From contig NZ_JAESVD010000004.1 of assembly GCF_016765635.1 (NCBI RefSeq), positions 1 through 64,000 of the forward strand: 64,000 bases of DNA, given 5' to 3'. Source of the DNA: Shewanella schlegeliana (GTDB taxonomy: Bacteria > Pseudomonadota > Gammaproteobacteria > Enterobacterales > Shewanellaceae). Below, in pieces: positions 39,101 to 48,001 of this stretch (positions are counted from its first letter, which is position 1; every line of letters begins with the position of its first letter). Below the pieces are notes generated by a model, which saw only the letters and a list, made by a program, of their open reading frames with translations, was not told where the DNA came from and did not search any database. Both the position numbers and the translations under genes were made by a program.

Positions 39101-39582
39101 CGCAACTCTTGAGGTTTTGACTCAATAAGTCTTGAAATCGTACCCTGCTCAATAATCGCGTAACTGCGAGGCCCAAGACCAGTGCCCATAAACAGGTCAG
39201 TAATATCTTTACGACGGCACTTTTGATTATTGAGAAAATAGCTTGAGTCACCGTCACGGCTAACTTGCCGCTTAACGGCGATCTCTTGATAACTGGAATA
39301 CTGACCAGCTAGGCGGCCATCTTGGTTATCAAATAACAACTCAACACTGGCAACGGATACTGGCCGTCTTGCCGTTGAGCCATTAAAGATGACATCGGCC
39401 ATAGAGTCACCACGCAAGTGTTTGGCCGAGCTTTCCCCCAACACCCAGCGCACGGCATCGATCACATTCGATTTTCCGCAACCATTTGGCCCGATAATGG
39501 CGCTTAGGGGATTAAGTAAAGGGATTTTAGTTGGATCGACGAATGACTTGAATCCGGCAAGTTTAATCTGTTTAAGTCTCAT
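36160..39582 (-). CDS. smc: Chromosome partition protein SMC
   Basis: A condensin-type ATPase of 1140 aa that organises and segregates the chromosome with ScpA/ScpB. Walker A GPNGCGKSN (about 32-40), long coiled-coil arms from 170 onward broken by a hinge (about 500-630), and the C-terminal head with signature LLSGGEKALTA and Walker B FCMLDEVDAPLDD are all present. The arm sequence is very glutamine-rich. The organism therefore uses SMC and probably not MukB. It lies 23 bp upstream of zipA, suggesting one transcription unit. Confidence 0.97.
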   Translation of the reverse strand: MRLKQIKLAGFKSFVDPTKIPLLNPLSAIIGPNGCGKSNVIDAVRWVLGESSAKHLRGDSMADVIFNGSTARRPVSVASVELLFDNQDGRLAGQYSSYQEIAVKRQVSRDGDSSYFLNNQKCRRKDITDLFMGTGLGPRSYAIIEQGTISRLIESKPQELRVFIEEAAGISRYKERRRETENRIRHTRENLARLGDIRSELTKQLDKLAEQAETARKYRELKQAERKYDAELSVSRFAELQQQIAKIDEQLSKLELQQTELLAKKQTVELSLTELGLKLSELETQEAHQVEDFYLTKTHIAKLEQSLKHRQQQDESLTLRLQENAEQISLYRARLTDVKAKQALLTEQQALAVPDATLIRQQLTAHDAELSLANEQLEQLSEQLHGLNDAYSQAHHAFEMNRNQLSHNESDIGNKQRLVERLEEQVVSTSAELEKINAHDFASQVSELSLVIEQEQEVLDELNYQQQTKQLTEQELLAKQDSLKVKLADEQGRLSVVTQLLPADKAGDTEELWQVIEVTPGWETSVDMLLSGLLNTRVLTEADVDSCSEQLGFESGVTELSVIKAPVNLAPWLQHVTWLETKEQAIGQRGSLKQNQLIATADGYLVGVDFVIEKTQAAGSIVELKNEQLELQQSVMTSRSDLETLSESLTQLKQAMAPLVSQIQQKQQFIQTQQIELASLKSQLQSQQQSVAQTASRLAKAEHDLLEAKQELQALQLSVEKRVRQHQQLSDTLEKAQLAKADGQVQKAQALDKVAKLKPLRQQLDAKMTQASASEQNLHTQMMLIEQQVNQHQQRLQELEQSEAVLKQQLELKDSEQQEGESQPLKAQLDQALQAQQIKQDALTALRLQQAELQELCDSAGTNKKQQLASLEGLTQSTGTLKLRREGLKGQIDSQQRLLIEQNVDVKQVLLSLDENKTLVWRQKELERLRAQIEHLGAINLAAIEEFDLQNQRKLYLDSQDEDLNAALSSLEEAIRKIDKETKSRFKDTFDKVNADLGILFPKVFGGGSAYLALTDDDLLETGVSIMARPPGKKNSTIHLLSGGEKALTALSLVFAIFRLNPAPFCMLDEVDAPLDDANVERFCRLVKEMSQSVQFIYISHNKITMELADQLIGVTMHEPGVSRIVAVDIDEAVALADAG

Positions 39583-39743
39583 TGTGCCGTGTAGTCATTT
39601 CCTCGCTAGGTAAATAGCGACTGAGTTTTGGGGATTATTTAGTGACTAACTTTACCAAAGCTCGCTGTATTTTGTAACGCTTTTATCGTGTATTAAGCGC
39701 TTTTAACTTGTGATTAAATACCGACTGACTCACAATCGTACTA

Positions 39744-40547
39744 ATGCGCAATTTTAATAACCTACATCTCTCTATGAATAAAACCAAACAAGTACAAAAA
39801 AAAAGCGGCGTTAATTATTTTCTTGATGGATTCAGCCTCATCAAACAGCCTGGGCTAAGAAGGTTCGTCTTTATCCCGCTTTCAATCAACTTACTGTTAT
39901 TTTCGGGTCTTATCTATTTTGCCATTGGCCAACTAGAAAATGTGTTTGCCTGGCTATCGACGCAACTACCAGATTATTTAAGCTGGCTTAACTTTATCCT
40001 CTGGCCTCTGGCAGTCCTTACGCTGCTGGTTGTGCTGTCTTTTATCTTTAGCTCGGTCATGAACTGGCTCGCCGCCCCCTTTAATGGTTTGCTGGCCGAA
40101 AAAGTTGAGCAACAACTCACTGGCAAGCCGCTCAATACTGGCGGTGGCATCGACCTCATTAAAGATCTACCGCGGATCATGGGCCGAGAGTGGATGAAGC
40201 TTAAATACTATCTGCCAAGAGCCATCGTGTTTTTACTGCTGTTTTGGATCCCCTTTATCGGGCAAACCATAGCACCGGTATTATGGTTCCTCTTTAGTGC
40301 TTGGATGATGGCGATTCAGTACTGCGATTATCCATTTGATAACCACAAAGTCCCGTTTCAAGATATGAAGTTTGCTCTGAATCAAACCAAGGGCAGTAGC
40401 TTTAGTTTTGGCGCCGCGGTCACCTTGTTCTCAATGATCCCAATTCTAAACTTCGTGGTGATGCCTGTAGCGATTTGTGGCGCAACCGCCATGTGGGTCG
40501 ATAAGTACCGCACCGCCTATAAGAACGATGCGATAGCACCTGAGTAA
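39744..40547 (+). CDS. cysZ: Sulfate transporter CysZ
   Basis: An inner-membrane protein of 267 aa if the first ATG is used, or 257 aa from the ATG at 39774; neither has a strong ribosome binding site, and the shorter form is nearer the family's usual 253 aa. Four long hydrophobic segments (about 40-62, 82-110, 158-185 and 230-252) and the FxDGFxLIKQPGLRRFVFIPL opening are typical of CysZ/YrbG-like EI24 proteins. It imports sulfate for cysteine synthesis. It is divergent from smc and is followed by a strong terminator. cysK lies 3.3 kb downstream. Confidence 0.88.
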   Translation: MRNFNNLHLSMNKTKQVQKKSGVNYFLDGFSLIKQPGLRRFVFIPLSINLLLFSGLIYFAIGQLENVFAWLSTQLPDYLSWLNFILWPLAVLTLLVVLSFIFSSVMNWLAAPFNGLLAEKVEQQLTGKPLNTGGGIDLIKDLPRIMGREWMKLKYYLPRAIVFLLLFWIPFIGQTIAPVLWFLFSAWMMAIQYCDYPFDNHKVPFQDMKFALNQTKGSSFSFGAAVTLFSMIPILNFVVMPVAICGATAMWVDKYRTAYKNDAIAPE

Positions 40548-40572
40548 GTCTAGCTATCATCTGATTTCAATT

Positions 40573-40602
40573 AAAAAGCCATGTCTCGACATGGCTTTTT
40601 TG
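40573..40602 (+). terminator. Rho-independent terminator of cysZ
   Basis: AAAAAGCCATG-tctcga-CATGGCTTTTT hairpin with a T-run. It ends cysZ 26 bp past the stop. Confidence 0.9.
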
Positions 40603-40640
40603 TTATAGCGCGACCGATGCCGTTATCACGAGTCGCCTAG

Positions 40641-40845
40641 GACATCGAATGCGCCCCTGTTTTGAATAAGTACTACACGCAAAACAAGTACTTTCAACAA
40701 CGAGGCTGTGAGTTCCTCTACGGCTAAAAACTCAAATCCAGAGCGTATTCTATCTTGGTTACTCTGATGGTATAAAAGCCTATGACACCATAGACTTATT
40801 AGTGAAGACTGAAGAAAACGACTTTATGGAGGTCAGCGACGCTTA
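40641..40845 (+). pseudogene. Possible degraded gene remnant
   Basis: Two overlapping open stretches in different frames give protein-like sequence. One ends with Q-Q-R-G-C-E-F-L-Y-G before a stop near 40720. The other is open from about 40712 to the TAG at 40845 and ends YLGYSDGIKAYDTIDLL...ENDFMEVSDA. Neither has a credible start or ribosome binding site. A frameshifted leftover of a former gene explains the pattern best, but chance open sequence cannot be excluded. The family was not identified. Confidence 0.35.
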
Positions 40846-40895
40846 GCTGCTTTATTGACTAATCTAATGCAACGAGTCAATTCATGCATAAAGAC

Positions 40896-40921
40896 AAAAG
40901 CAGCCACTGGGCTGCTTTTAA
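40896..40921 (-). terminator. Rho-independent terminator of the diguanylate cyclase gene
   Basis: AAAAGCAGCC-actg-GGCTGCTTTT is a 10-bp stem with a T-rich tail on the minus strand. It lies 26 bp past the stop of the cyclase gene. Confidence 0.85.
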
Positions 40922-40946
40922 TTTCTCGTTTTGGCACGAAATCAAG

Positions 40947-42194
40947 TTAACTCTCTACGATACAGACTAAGTTACGTCCGCCGTCCTTTGCCTCATACAG
41001 TCCTTGATCCGCACGATTTAATAGCTCATCGATAGTTTCACTGTGAGTAAACTCTGCAACGCCACTGCTTACGCTAATATTTAATGATCCCTTTGATGTT
41101 TCGAAAGGGGTTAATTCCAGCTGCATCCTGAATCTGTCTAACAGTACGTAGGCCTTTTCGACATTAAGGCCTTTAAACCCAACCACAAACTCTTCACCAC
41201 CAATACGGGCAACCGTAAAGTGTGCAGAGAATGATTGCTGTAATCGGTTAGCAAACTCAATCAATACCTCATCCCCCACATCATGACCATAGGTGTCGTT
41301 TACTTTCTTGAAAAAGTCGATATCCAGCAGCGCCAGTGACAATGAGCCCTGTTTCTGAGTAATGACTGGCAGCTTTTCTTCATATAAATTAAAGAAGTAA
41401 CGTCGGTTAAAGACATTAGTTAGATAATCTAGATTTGCCTGCTCCCAAAGTCGTGTCACCATATCCAGTGCATCTAAGGTGTTTAGCACTCGACAGTGGA
41501 ACTCTTCATGAACAAATGGCTTCTGTAGAAAGTCGTTAGCCCCATTTTTGATAAAGCGTGCAGAGAGGCTTTCATCGCTGTCACTCGAGAGCCCGATAAT
41601 GGCCAACTCTTCACGACTAAAGCGCTCACGAACTTTAATAATCAGCTCAAACCCATCGAGCCCAGGCATATTGTAATCGGTGATCAGTAATTTGATATCG
41701 GGGTTATCGTTAAGAGTTGATAATGCTGAGATACCATCGTCAGCCTCGATGACTTGAAAAAGGTGTTGTTCCAGTAGGCTACGGATAAATTTGCGGCTCA
41801 CCAGTGAATCATCGGCAACCAGCACCTTTACGCTTTGATTACGGCATAACCTCTTAACCAGCTTGGCTGTATATTCATAGCTAAAACGGTTTTCTTTAAA
41901 AACGTAATCCACAATGCCAAGCTGCAGTAAGCGCTCACGCTGCTCAGCATCCCAACTCCCCGTTAATACGATGCAGGGGATCTGTTTTGCCAGCACAAAC
42001 TTAACGATCTCCCCTTCTTGAGCATCGGGTAAGTTTAAGTCTGTGATTGCGACAAAATATTCGTTTTGTGCTAACAACTGCTTTGCACTTGCCATATCTG
42101 GCGCGACATCCACCTCACAACATAGCTCTTGAGTAAGCAAGTGACGCATCACCCGAGAAACTACTTGGCTATCTTCAACCACTAAAATTCGCAA
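40947..42194 (-). CDS. Diguanylate cyclase with two receiver domains
   Basis: A 415-aa cytoplasmic response regulator. Two CheY-like receivers are in tandem: the first (1-118) has Asp52 (AITDLNLPD), the second (123-240) has Asp173 (LITDYNMPGLDG). The GGDEF domain (about 250-415) has the active motif GGEEF at 332-336. The RxxD product-inhibition site five residues before it is absent (AHFT there), so feedback inhibition by c-di-GMP is not expected at that site. A PleD-like output regulated by phosphorylation is likely. The start lies about 195 bp from the RDD gene, and no kinase is adjacent. Confidence 0.92.
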   Translation of the reverse strand: MRILVVEDSQVVSRVMRHLLTQELCCEVDVAPDMASAKQLLAQNEYFVAITDLNLPDAQEGEIVKFVLAKQIPCIVLTGSWDAEQRERLLQLGIVDYVFKENRFSYEYTAKLVKRLCRNQSVKVLVADDSLVSRKFIRSLLEQHLFQVIEADDGISALSTLNDNPDIKLLITDYNMPGLDGFELIIKVRERFSREELAIIGLSSDSDESLSARFIKNGANDFLQKPFVHEEFHCRVLNTLDALDMVTRLWEQANLDYLTNVFNRRYFFNLYEEKLPVITQKQGSLSLALLDIDFFKKVNDTYGHDVGDEVLIEFANRLQQSFSAHFTVARIGGEEFVVGFKGLNVEKAYVLLDRFRMQLELTPFETSKGSLNISVSSGVAEFTHSETIDELLNRADQGLYEAKDGGRNLVCIVES

Positions 42195-42388
42195 CCCGCT
42201 CTCCTTCGCCCTTGTTTATTTTACATTTAGCCAGTAAGTCTTTCGCTAAGCCCTGAATAAACAATATTCTGCTTAATTAGCTAAATACATATGATAAAAA
42301 GGGAAATATAACCCTGTCGCATAATTTTCCTATGCGCTTCTTATAGCGGCAGCTTAACGCCTGTTGAGAAAAAGCGGTAGCGTAAATG

Positions 42389-43636
42389 TCAATTATTTGA
42401 GCTTGTTTCAATGACCAAATTAACAGGATTCTCATCAACCGGAGCATGTTCCTGCGCCGCTTCATGCTTGGTCTTGCGCACATCTATCACCACAGTTGCA
42501 GAGATCTTATCTTGTATTGCCTGCCTGTTAGCATCCCAGTAAATCTGAAAGAAGCCTAATAAACCAGTGGTAAAGCCTGCCGCATAACCACCATATCGAC
42601 CAAACGCATCCCAAAGAGAGATTTTAGTGCCGTCGAGTTGAATAACGCGGATCCCAAATAACTTTTTACCTAAGGTTTGCCCATCGAACCAAGCGGTAAA
42701 CACGGTAAAATAGAAGGCAGCCCAACCAAAGCCTAAGCCGAGATCATTAAGCAAGCCTTTTATCCATGCCAGTGGGCTGGTTGTCTCTTCACTGTTATCA
42801 ATGAGCTTGTTCTCTTGTGCAGCCCTCGTTTCTTCAATTTCTTGATCCAATTTAGCCGCCCTTTGTTCAAGCTCTTGTACACGCGCTTTCCATTCAGAAA
42901 CTGTTGGGCTAGTACTTTGCTCTAAGCCGACTCCGCCACTTAACTTAAGCGGCTGCTTGTTTGTATGCGTATTTGTATCCGATGCTGGTTCTGTGCTTGT
43001 TTCAGCCAAATCTTCAACGGATGGCTCTACCGCTGCGATATATAGTTGCTGCTTCTCAGCTGAAGTTAATGGCAACTCAGTAACTAATTCATTAATAATA
43101 TTGTTCTGCTTTTCAGTATTCAGGCTCGAGCGAGATAACGCCGCTTTCACCTCGGCAATACTCTCCTGTGCACAAGTAAAGTCTTCACATTGGCTGGCAA
43201 CGATCACTGCAGGAACATAGCCCACCATCTCAGTCAAGTTAGCTAAAGCATTATCGCTATCTATAGGCTTGACTATGATGCCATTCGTATCCAAACCACT
43301 GCCTTGAGGAGTCTTGACTGTCACATCGCTAAAATAGCCTACCAGCGCCGAGATCAGGACAACGAGCATCAGTAGGTACAAACCCCACTTAAACAATCTC
43401 CCCACAGCTTTACTCTGCTTCTGTACCAATAGGGTACCCAACACCAGCAAGATAAAGATCCAACCTGCACTCTCGGCTAGAACTGCAACCAATAAACCAT
43501 CAATCAACATCGCCAAGCCTCTTTTGACTGGGCTGGCTAACGGTAGATATAAAATATTTGGCGCGACATCGAAAGCAAAAGGCGTGACCCAAGTTTTAGG
43601 ATCATCATGCTTAGTTATCTGTTGCTGGTTCATCAA
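42389..43636 (-). CDS. RDD-family membrane protein with long internal insertion
   Basis: A 415-aa protein. RDD-type transmembrane segments occupy the N-terminal part (about 32-105, KRGLAMLIDGLLVAVLAE) and the C-terminal part (about 290-400, WFDGQTLGKKLFGIRVIQLDGTKISLWDAFGRYGG). Between them is a hydrophilic region of about 170 residues (110-280) with a Cys-x4-Cys pair (near 152-157, CEDFTCAQ) and a coiled-coil stretch (about 240-275). RDD proteins have been linked to ion transport or membrane maturation of secreted proteins; this one has no assigned function. Confidence 0.75.
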   Translation of the reverse strand: MMNQQQITKHDDPKTWVTPFAFDVAPNILYLPLASPVKRGLAMLIDGLLVAVLAESAGWIFILLVLGTLLVQKQSKAVGRLFKWGLYLLMLVVLISALVGYFSDVTVKTPQGSGLDTNGIIVKPIDSDNALANLTEMVGYVPAVIVASQCEDFTCAQESIAEVKAALSRSSLNTEKQNNIINELVTELPLTSAEKQQLYIAAVEPSVEDLAETSTEPASDTNTHTNKQPLKLSGGVGLEQSTSPTVSEWKARVQELEQRAAKLDQEIEETRAAQENKLIDNSEETTSPLAWIKGLLNDLGLGFGWAAFYFTVFTAWFDGQTLGKKLFGIRVIQLDGTKISLWDAFGRYGGYAAGFTTGLLGFFQIYWDANRQAIQDKISATVVIDVRKTKHEAAQEHAPVDENPVNLVIETSSNN

Positions 43637-43872
43637 GCGTCCTCATAAATCTTGAAAATGACAGATAAATCCCCATACCACCTGGGTAAAACTGACAAAA
43701 CACTTTTCAATGCAACATCATGTTAACATGCCATTTCTGTAACCAAACCGATCTTTATGAATAACAGTAAACGCTTTAATAACTAAAAAGAATAACGAAG
43801 AACAAACTATCACTTCTATTGCCGCAAAAGCCTATTATGATTTAGCTGTGCATATAAAGGAGCAAGCAAGCC

Positions 43873-44841
43873 ATGAGCAAAATTTTTGAAGATAATTCAC
43901 AAACAATTGGTAACACCCCTCTTGTCCGTCTAAACCGTGTGAGCAATGGTCGAGTGCTTGCTAAAGTTGAAGCTCGTAACCCAAGCTTTAGCGTGAAGTG
44001 CCGAATCGGCGCCAATATGATTTGGGATGCTGAGAAAAAAGGCCTTCTGACTCATGAGCAAGAACTTATCGAACCAACATCGGGTAATACTGGTATTGCT
44101 CTGGCTTATGTTGCGGCCGCTCGTGGGTATAAGTTAACCCTGACTATGCCAAACACCATGAGTTTAGAGCGTAGAAAATTACTCAAAGCACTTGGTGCCA
44201 ACCTTGTACTAACCGAAGGTGCTAAAGGCATGAAGGGCGCAATTGATAAGGCTGAAGAGATCAGACTATCAAACCCTGAAAAGTATGTATTACTGCAACA
44301 GTTCAATAACCCAGCTAACCCTGAGATCCATGAAAAGACCACAGGCCCTGAAATTTGGAACGATACCGATGGCGAGGTTGACGTCGTTGTTGCAGGTGTA
44401 GGCACCGGTGGTACGATTACTGGTATTAGCCGTTATATTAAGAACACTCAGGGTAAAGCGATTACCTCTGTCGCAGTTGAGCCAACCGACTCACCCGTTA
44501 TCGCACAAACACTCGCAGGTCAGACCGTGCAGCCTGGACCACATAAGATCCAAGGTATTGGTGCTGGTTTTATTCCTGGCAACTTAGACCTTACTCTTAT
44601 CGACCGTGTCGAAGCAGTAACCAACGAAGAGTCGATTGAGATGGCTCAACGTTTAATGAAAGAGGAAGGTATTTTAGTCGGTATTTCATCGGGCGCGGCC
44701 GTAGTTGCTGCTAACCGTATTGCCGCACTGCCTGAATTTGAAGGTAAAAACATTGTGGTTATTTTACCTTCTGCAGCAGAACGTTACCTCTCATCAGTAC
44801 TATTCCAAGGTCAATTTAGCGACGCCGAAAACGTTCAATAA
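43873..44841 (+). CDS. cysK: Cysteine synthase A
   Basis: A pyridoxal-phosphate enzyme of 322 aa that makes L-cysteine from O-acetylserine and sulfide. The PLP lysine is Lys42 (SFSVKCRIG) and the phosphate-binding loop is TSGNTG (69-74). GTGGTITG and the SSGAA segment near the C-terminus complete the fold. The start has AGGAGCAAGC upstream. Together with cysZ 3.3 kb away it serves sulfur assimilation, though the two are separated by the cyclase and RDD genes. A strong terminator follows. Confidence 0.95.
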   Translation: MSKIFEDNSQTIGNTPLVRLNRVSNGRVLAKVEARNPSFSVKCRIGANMIWDAEKKGLLTHEQELIEPTSGNTGIALAYVAAARGYKLTLTMPNTMSLERRKLLKALGANLVLTEGAKGMKGAIDKAEEIRLSNPEKYVLLQQFNNPANPEIHEKTTGPEIWNDTDGEVDVVVAGVGTGGTITGISRYIKNTQGKAITSVAVEPTDSPVIAQTLAGQTVQPGPHKIQGIGAGFIPGNLDLTLIDRVEAVTNEESIEMAQRLMKEEGILVGISSGAAVVAANRIAALPEFEGKNIVVILPSAAERYLSSVLFQGQFSDAENVQ

Positions 44842-44860
44842 GCCAATTTTAGTGCTAAAG

Positions 44861-44890
44861 AAAACCCAAGCATTCGCTTGGGTTTTTTAT
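44861..44890. terminator. Rho-independent terminator after cysK
   Basis: AAAACCCAAGC-attc-GCTTGGGTTTT is an 11-bp perfect stem with T-run, shared by the convergent TetR gene. Confidence 0.9.
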
Positions 44891-44908
44891 TGCTTACTCT
44901 GTTTGAAC

Positions 44909-45574
44909 TTAAATCGCTTTGACTATATGACTAACTGTCGAACGGACAATCGCGAATATCTCCTTATCATCAAATACGTCCCGAAGAAGATACTGTGACT
45001 CAAGCAATTTAATGATGGCTAACACCTGATGGGCATCTGCATTGGCCGTCGTTGAGCCCATTGCTGCGAAAAACTGCTTGATACTGCCTAAGAAGCTTTC
45101 ATCTAGTGCACTAATCGCCGCCGCTAACTGCGGGTTACGTAAGGCTTCTTCATGAAACGCCATCTCTAGTACTCTATCGTCTCTGTGAGCTAGTTGCTCT
45201 TTAATATGCTCACAAATAAACTGGCTTAAATTCTCAACAATAAAGGTTTTCATCTGTGTCTCATCGGCAGTTTTCTGCTCCAACCTCAGACTCTCGACTA
45301 AAGCGTAGCTCTTCTGCTCCAATGTCTTATTCATCCACAGCGTCTTCTCAGCAAAATAAGTTAACGAGTCACTGATAAGATCTTTAATATCATCGAAGTA
45401 ATAAGTCGTTGATGATAAAGGTACATTAGCTTCGCTGGCGACAGCACGATGACGTACCCCACGGATCCCTTCTTTAACGATTAGGCGTAAAGTCGCTTCT
45501 AATATTTCAATACGCCGCGCTTGACCATCGCTACGGTTTGACTGACGACCCACATAGGTCAAAGGTACAAGCAT
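44909..45574 (-). CDS. TetR-family transcriptional regulator
   Basis: A 221-aa regulator from the chosen ATG (MLVPLTYVGRQSN), which has an AAGGGAG Shine-Dalgarno sequence. The open frame continues 41 codons further upstream, through sequence that does not look coding. The TetR helix-turn-helix lies at about 15-65 (RRIEILEATLRLI...VASEANVPLSSTTYYFDDIKDLI). The rest is the all-helical ligand domain. It is divergent from a methyltransferase gene across 171 bp containing the inverted repeat AACGAA-N16-TTCGTT (45611-45638), so it probably regulates that gene. Confidence 0.85.
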   Translation of the reverse strand: MLVPLTYVGRQSNRSDGQARRIEILEATLRLIVKEGIRGVRHRAVASEANVPLSSTTYYFDDIKDLISDSLTYFAEKTLWMNKTLEQKSYALVESLRLEQKTADETQMKTFIVENLSQFICEHIKEQLAHRDDRVLEMAFHEEALRNPQLAAAISALDESFLGSIKQFFAAMGSTTANADAHQVLAIIKLLESQYLLRDVFDDKEIFAIVRSTVSHIVKAI

Positions 45575-45745
45575 ACCAGCTCCCTTTAGACTGACAATTA
45601 GGCAGATTAAACGAACAAAACTACTTTTACATTCGTTAAAGTCACACTTAACCCTATGAATTAGGATCAAGCTCAAACAATTAACAAACTGTAACATGTA
45701 AAATTTGGCTCCACTATACTCACGAAGTTTATCTTGGTTTAACTT

Positions 45746-46819
45746 ATGTCTTTTTATCGCTCACCTCTTTCTATCAGTGCTTTCGATGCCAAATTTGAAG
45801 CACAAAAAATCGCTTTTGCTCCCATTAGCTTCCAGGTTGCACGCTGTCTTTTAAAATTTAACTTACTACAACTCATCTCCGACAGCGGCACAAACGGGAG
45901 CTCCCTTAGCGAATTAGCCCAGCAAACTACGCTGTCTGAATATGCCGTAGGTGTATTAGTCGATATGGGACTAAGCATGGGACTGTTATATCTAAATAAT
46001 GAAAACTATGTACTCGATAAAATTGGTCACTTCCTACTGCATGATGATATGGCAAAGACAAACCTCAACTTCACCCACGATGTCTGCTATCAGGGTTTAT
46101 TTGAGTTGGAGGCCTCACTTATCGAGGGTAAACCCAAAGGATTAGCCTCACTAGGTGATTGGCAAACAATTTATCCTGGCTTAAGTCAGCTTCCTGAAGA
46201 GATTAAGAAGAGCTGGTTTGAGTTCGATCACTACTACTCTGATCACGCGTTTGAATCTTTATTACCGCTTATCTTTCAAGCTCAGCCTAAGCATATCGTC
46301 GATGTGGGTGGAAATACCGGTAAATGGGCATTAGCTTGCACTGGCTTCGACAACCAAGTCAAAGTCACTATCATGGATCTTCCTGGGCAACTACAAGTCG
46401 CTATGGAAAACGCTAAGGCAGCAGGTGTATCTGCCAGAGTCAGTCCTTTTATTACCGATCTGCTCGATGAGAGCAAACCGTTTTGTGAGCATGGCGATCT
46501 GTATTGGATGAGCCAATTTTTAGACTGTTTCTCAGAAGCTGAGATCCTTAGCATCTTAAAGCGTGCAGCCACTGTCATGACGAGTAACAGCGAACTGTGC
46601 ATCTTAGAAACCTTCTGGGATCGTCAACCTTTCGAAGCTGGAGCCTATTGTGTTAATGCAACATCACTGTATTTCACTGCCATTGCCAATGGTAATAGTC
46701 GCATGTACCACAGTAAGACCCTGCTAAAATTGATTAGCCAAGCAGGGCTTTTTGTCGACGAAGATATCGACAATATAGGTCTTGGCCATACCTTACTGCG
46801 TTGCAAACTCAAACCTTAA
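45746..46819 (+). CDS. Class I SAM-dependent methyltransferase, O-methyltransferase-like
   Basis: A 357-aa methyltransferase. An N-terminal winged-helix dimerisation region (about 25-85, with LSELAQQTTLSEYAVGVLVDMG) precedes the Rossmann methyltransferase fold with SAM motif I HIVDVGGNTGKWAL (about 185-198). This arrangement is that of O-methyltransferases of the COMT type, including those making small secondary products. The substrate is unknown. It is divergent from the TetR gene. The following transporter gene is 94 bp downstream. Confidence 0.82.
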   Translation: MSFYRSPLSISAFDAKFEAQKIAFAPISFQVARCLLKFNLLQLISDSGTNGSSLSELAQQTTLSEYAVGVLVDMGLSMGLLYLNNENYVLDKIGHFLLHDDMAKTNLNFTHDVCYQGLFELEASLIEGKPKGLASLGDWQTIYPGLSQLPEEIKKSWFEFDHYYSDHAFESLLPLIFQAQPKHIVDVGGNTGKWALACTGFDNQVKVTIMDLPGQLQVAMENAKAAGVSARVSPFITDLLDESKPFCEHGDLYWMSQFLDCFSEAEILSILKRAATVMTSNSELCILETFWDRQPFEAGAYCVNATSLYFTAIANGNSRMYHSKTLLKLISQAGLFVDEDIDNIGLGHTLLRCKLKP

Positions 46820-46913
46820 GAAAAACTTAATCTACAGTTAAGTAAAGGTCAATTTTATTTAACCGATGGTCATTCTAAACTCATGCCATAAAAAATGGAT
46901 TGAGGAGAATATA

Positions 46914-47909
46914 ATGACCATCACAAATAACAAACTAAGGCACAGAGTATCACGCCTCCCAAGCCCTATGGCTGGGCTTGCATTAGCTATCGCCAGCTTA
47001 GGCTGGGCATGGGAGAGCATGGTTCCGAATATGGATGGTAGAGGCCAATTGGTCGGGGCATCCATTGCAAGTGTTCTCTTGCTTATGTTAGTCGCAAAAT
47101 TTGTACTTCATCCACAGGTACTCATTGAAGAACTCACCCACCCAGTTATTGGCAGTGTGATCCCAACCTTTGCAATGGGGTTAATGGTGGTCTCCGCCGC
47201 TTTAGGGCAGTTTAATCACGCCGTAGGGGTTGGACTTTGGCTGCTAGCTATCGTAATTCATATTGTATTTTTAACAATGTTTGTCTACTACCGCGCCATC
47301 GACTTTAAGCTCGAACATATGGTACCCAGCTGGTTTGTTCCCCCCATTGGAATCATAGTCGCCGCGGTATCTTTCCCACATGGCTCTGAAATGGAATATC
47401 AATGGTTAGCAAATGCGATTCTCACTTTCGGAATGACAAGTTACTTAGTGATGCTGCCAATAATGCTCTATCGATTAATTTTCTGCGCACCGATTGCCGA
47501 TGCAGCAAAACCGACGATTGCGATTTTAGCAGCCCCAGCCAGTCTTTCTTTAGCAGGCTACTTAACGATTTCCAATCAGCCATCACTCATTATCGTTGGC
47601 GTATTGCTCACACTCGCACTGTTGATGACAAGTGTAATTTATCTCGCTTTCTTTCACTTACTCAGACTGCCATTCTCACCAGGCTATGCGGCTTTTACAT
47701 TTCCTATGGTCATTGGCGCGACAGCGCTATTTAAAACGGTACATTGGCTGGTAGCAACATACGGTTCAAGCGTGTTTTCCTTTGACTTACTTATCACCGC
47801 CAAAGTTGAGTTAATCGTAGCAACACTCGTGGTGACTTATGTTGTAAGTCGATACTTGTACCACTACAAATCAAGCTTTCTCAGTAAGAGCGCGCAATTT
47901 AAAAGTTAA
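46914..47909 (+). CDS. TDT-family transporter (TehA/SLAC1-like)
   Basis: An inner-membrane protein of 331 aa from the chosen ATG, which has a clear GAGGAGA Shine-Dalgarno sequence. The frame is open for 16 more codons upstream, but they would lie before that site. Ten membrane segments are visible, beginning SPMAGLALAIASLGWAWE, typical of the tellurite-resistance/dicarboxylate transporter family, which includes anion channels and tellurite or malate carriers. The substrate is unknown. The short gap to the methyltransferase gene allows co-transcription. Confidence 0.83.
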   Translation: MTITNNKLRHRVSRLPSPMAGLALAIASLGWAWESMVPNMDGRGQLVGASIASVLLLMLVAKFVLHPQVLIEELTHPVIGSVIPTFAMGLMVVSAALGQFNHAVGVGLWLLAIVIHIVFLTMFVYYRAIDFKLEHMVPSWFVPPIGIIVAAVSFPHGSEMEYQWLANAILTFGMTSYLVMLPIMLYRLIFCAPIADAAKPTIAILAAPASLSLAGYLTISNQPSLIIVGVLLTLALLMTSVIYLAFFHLLRLPFSPGYAAFTFPMVIGATALFKTVHWLVATYGSSVFSFDLLITAKVELIVATLVVTYVVSRYLYHYKSSFLSKSAQFKS

Positions 47910-48001
47910 TAAAAATTATGTTGCTCTATTTGGCCATAAATCTTAGCAAGCAAAGCTCAACCTCTTCGTAACATCATCTGAATTTAATAGAGAGCCAACA
48001 A

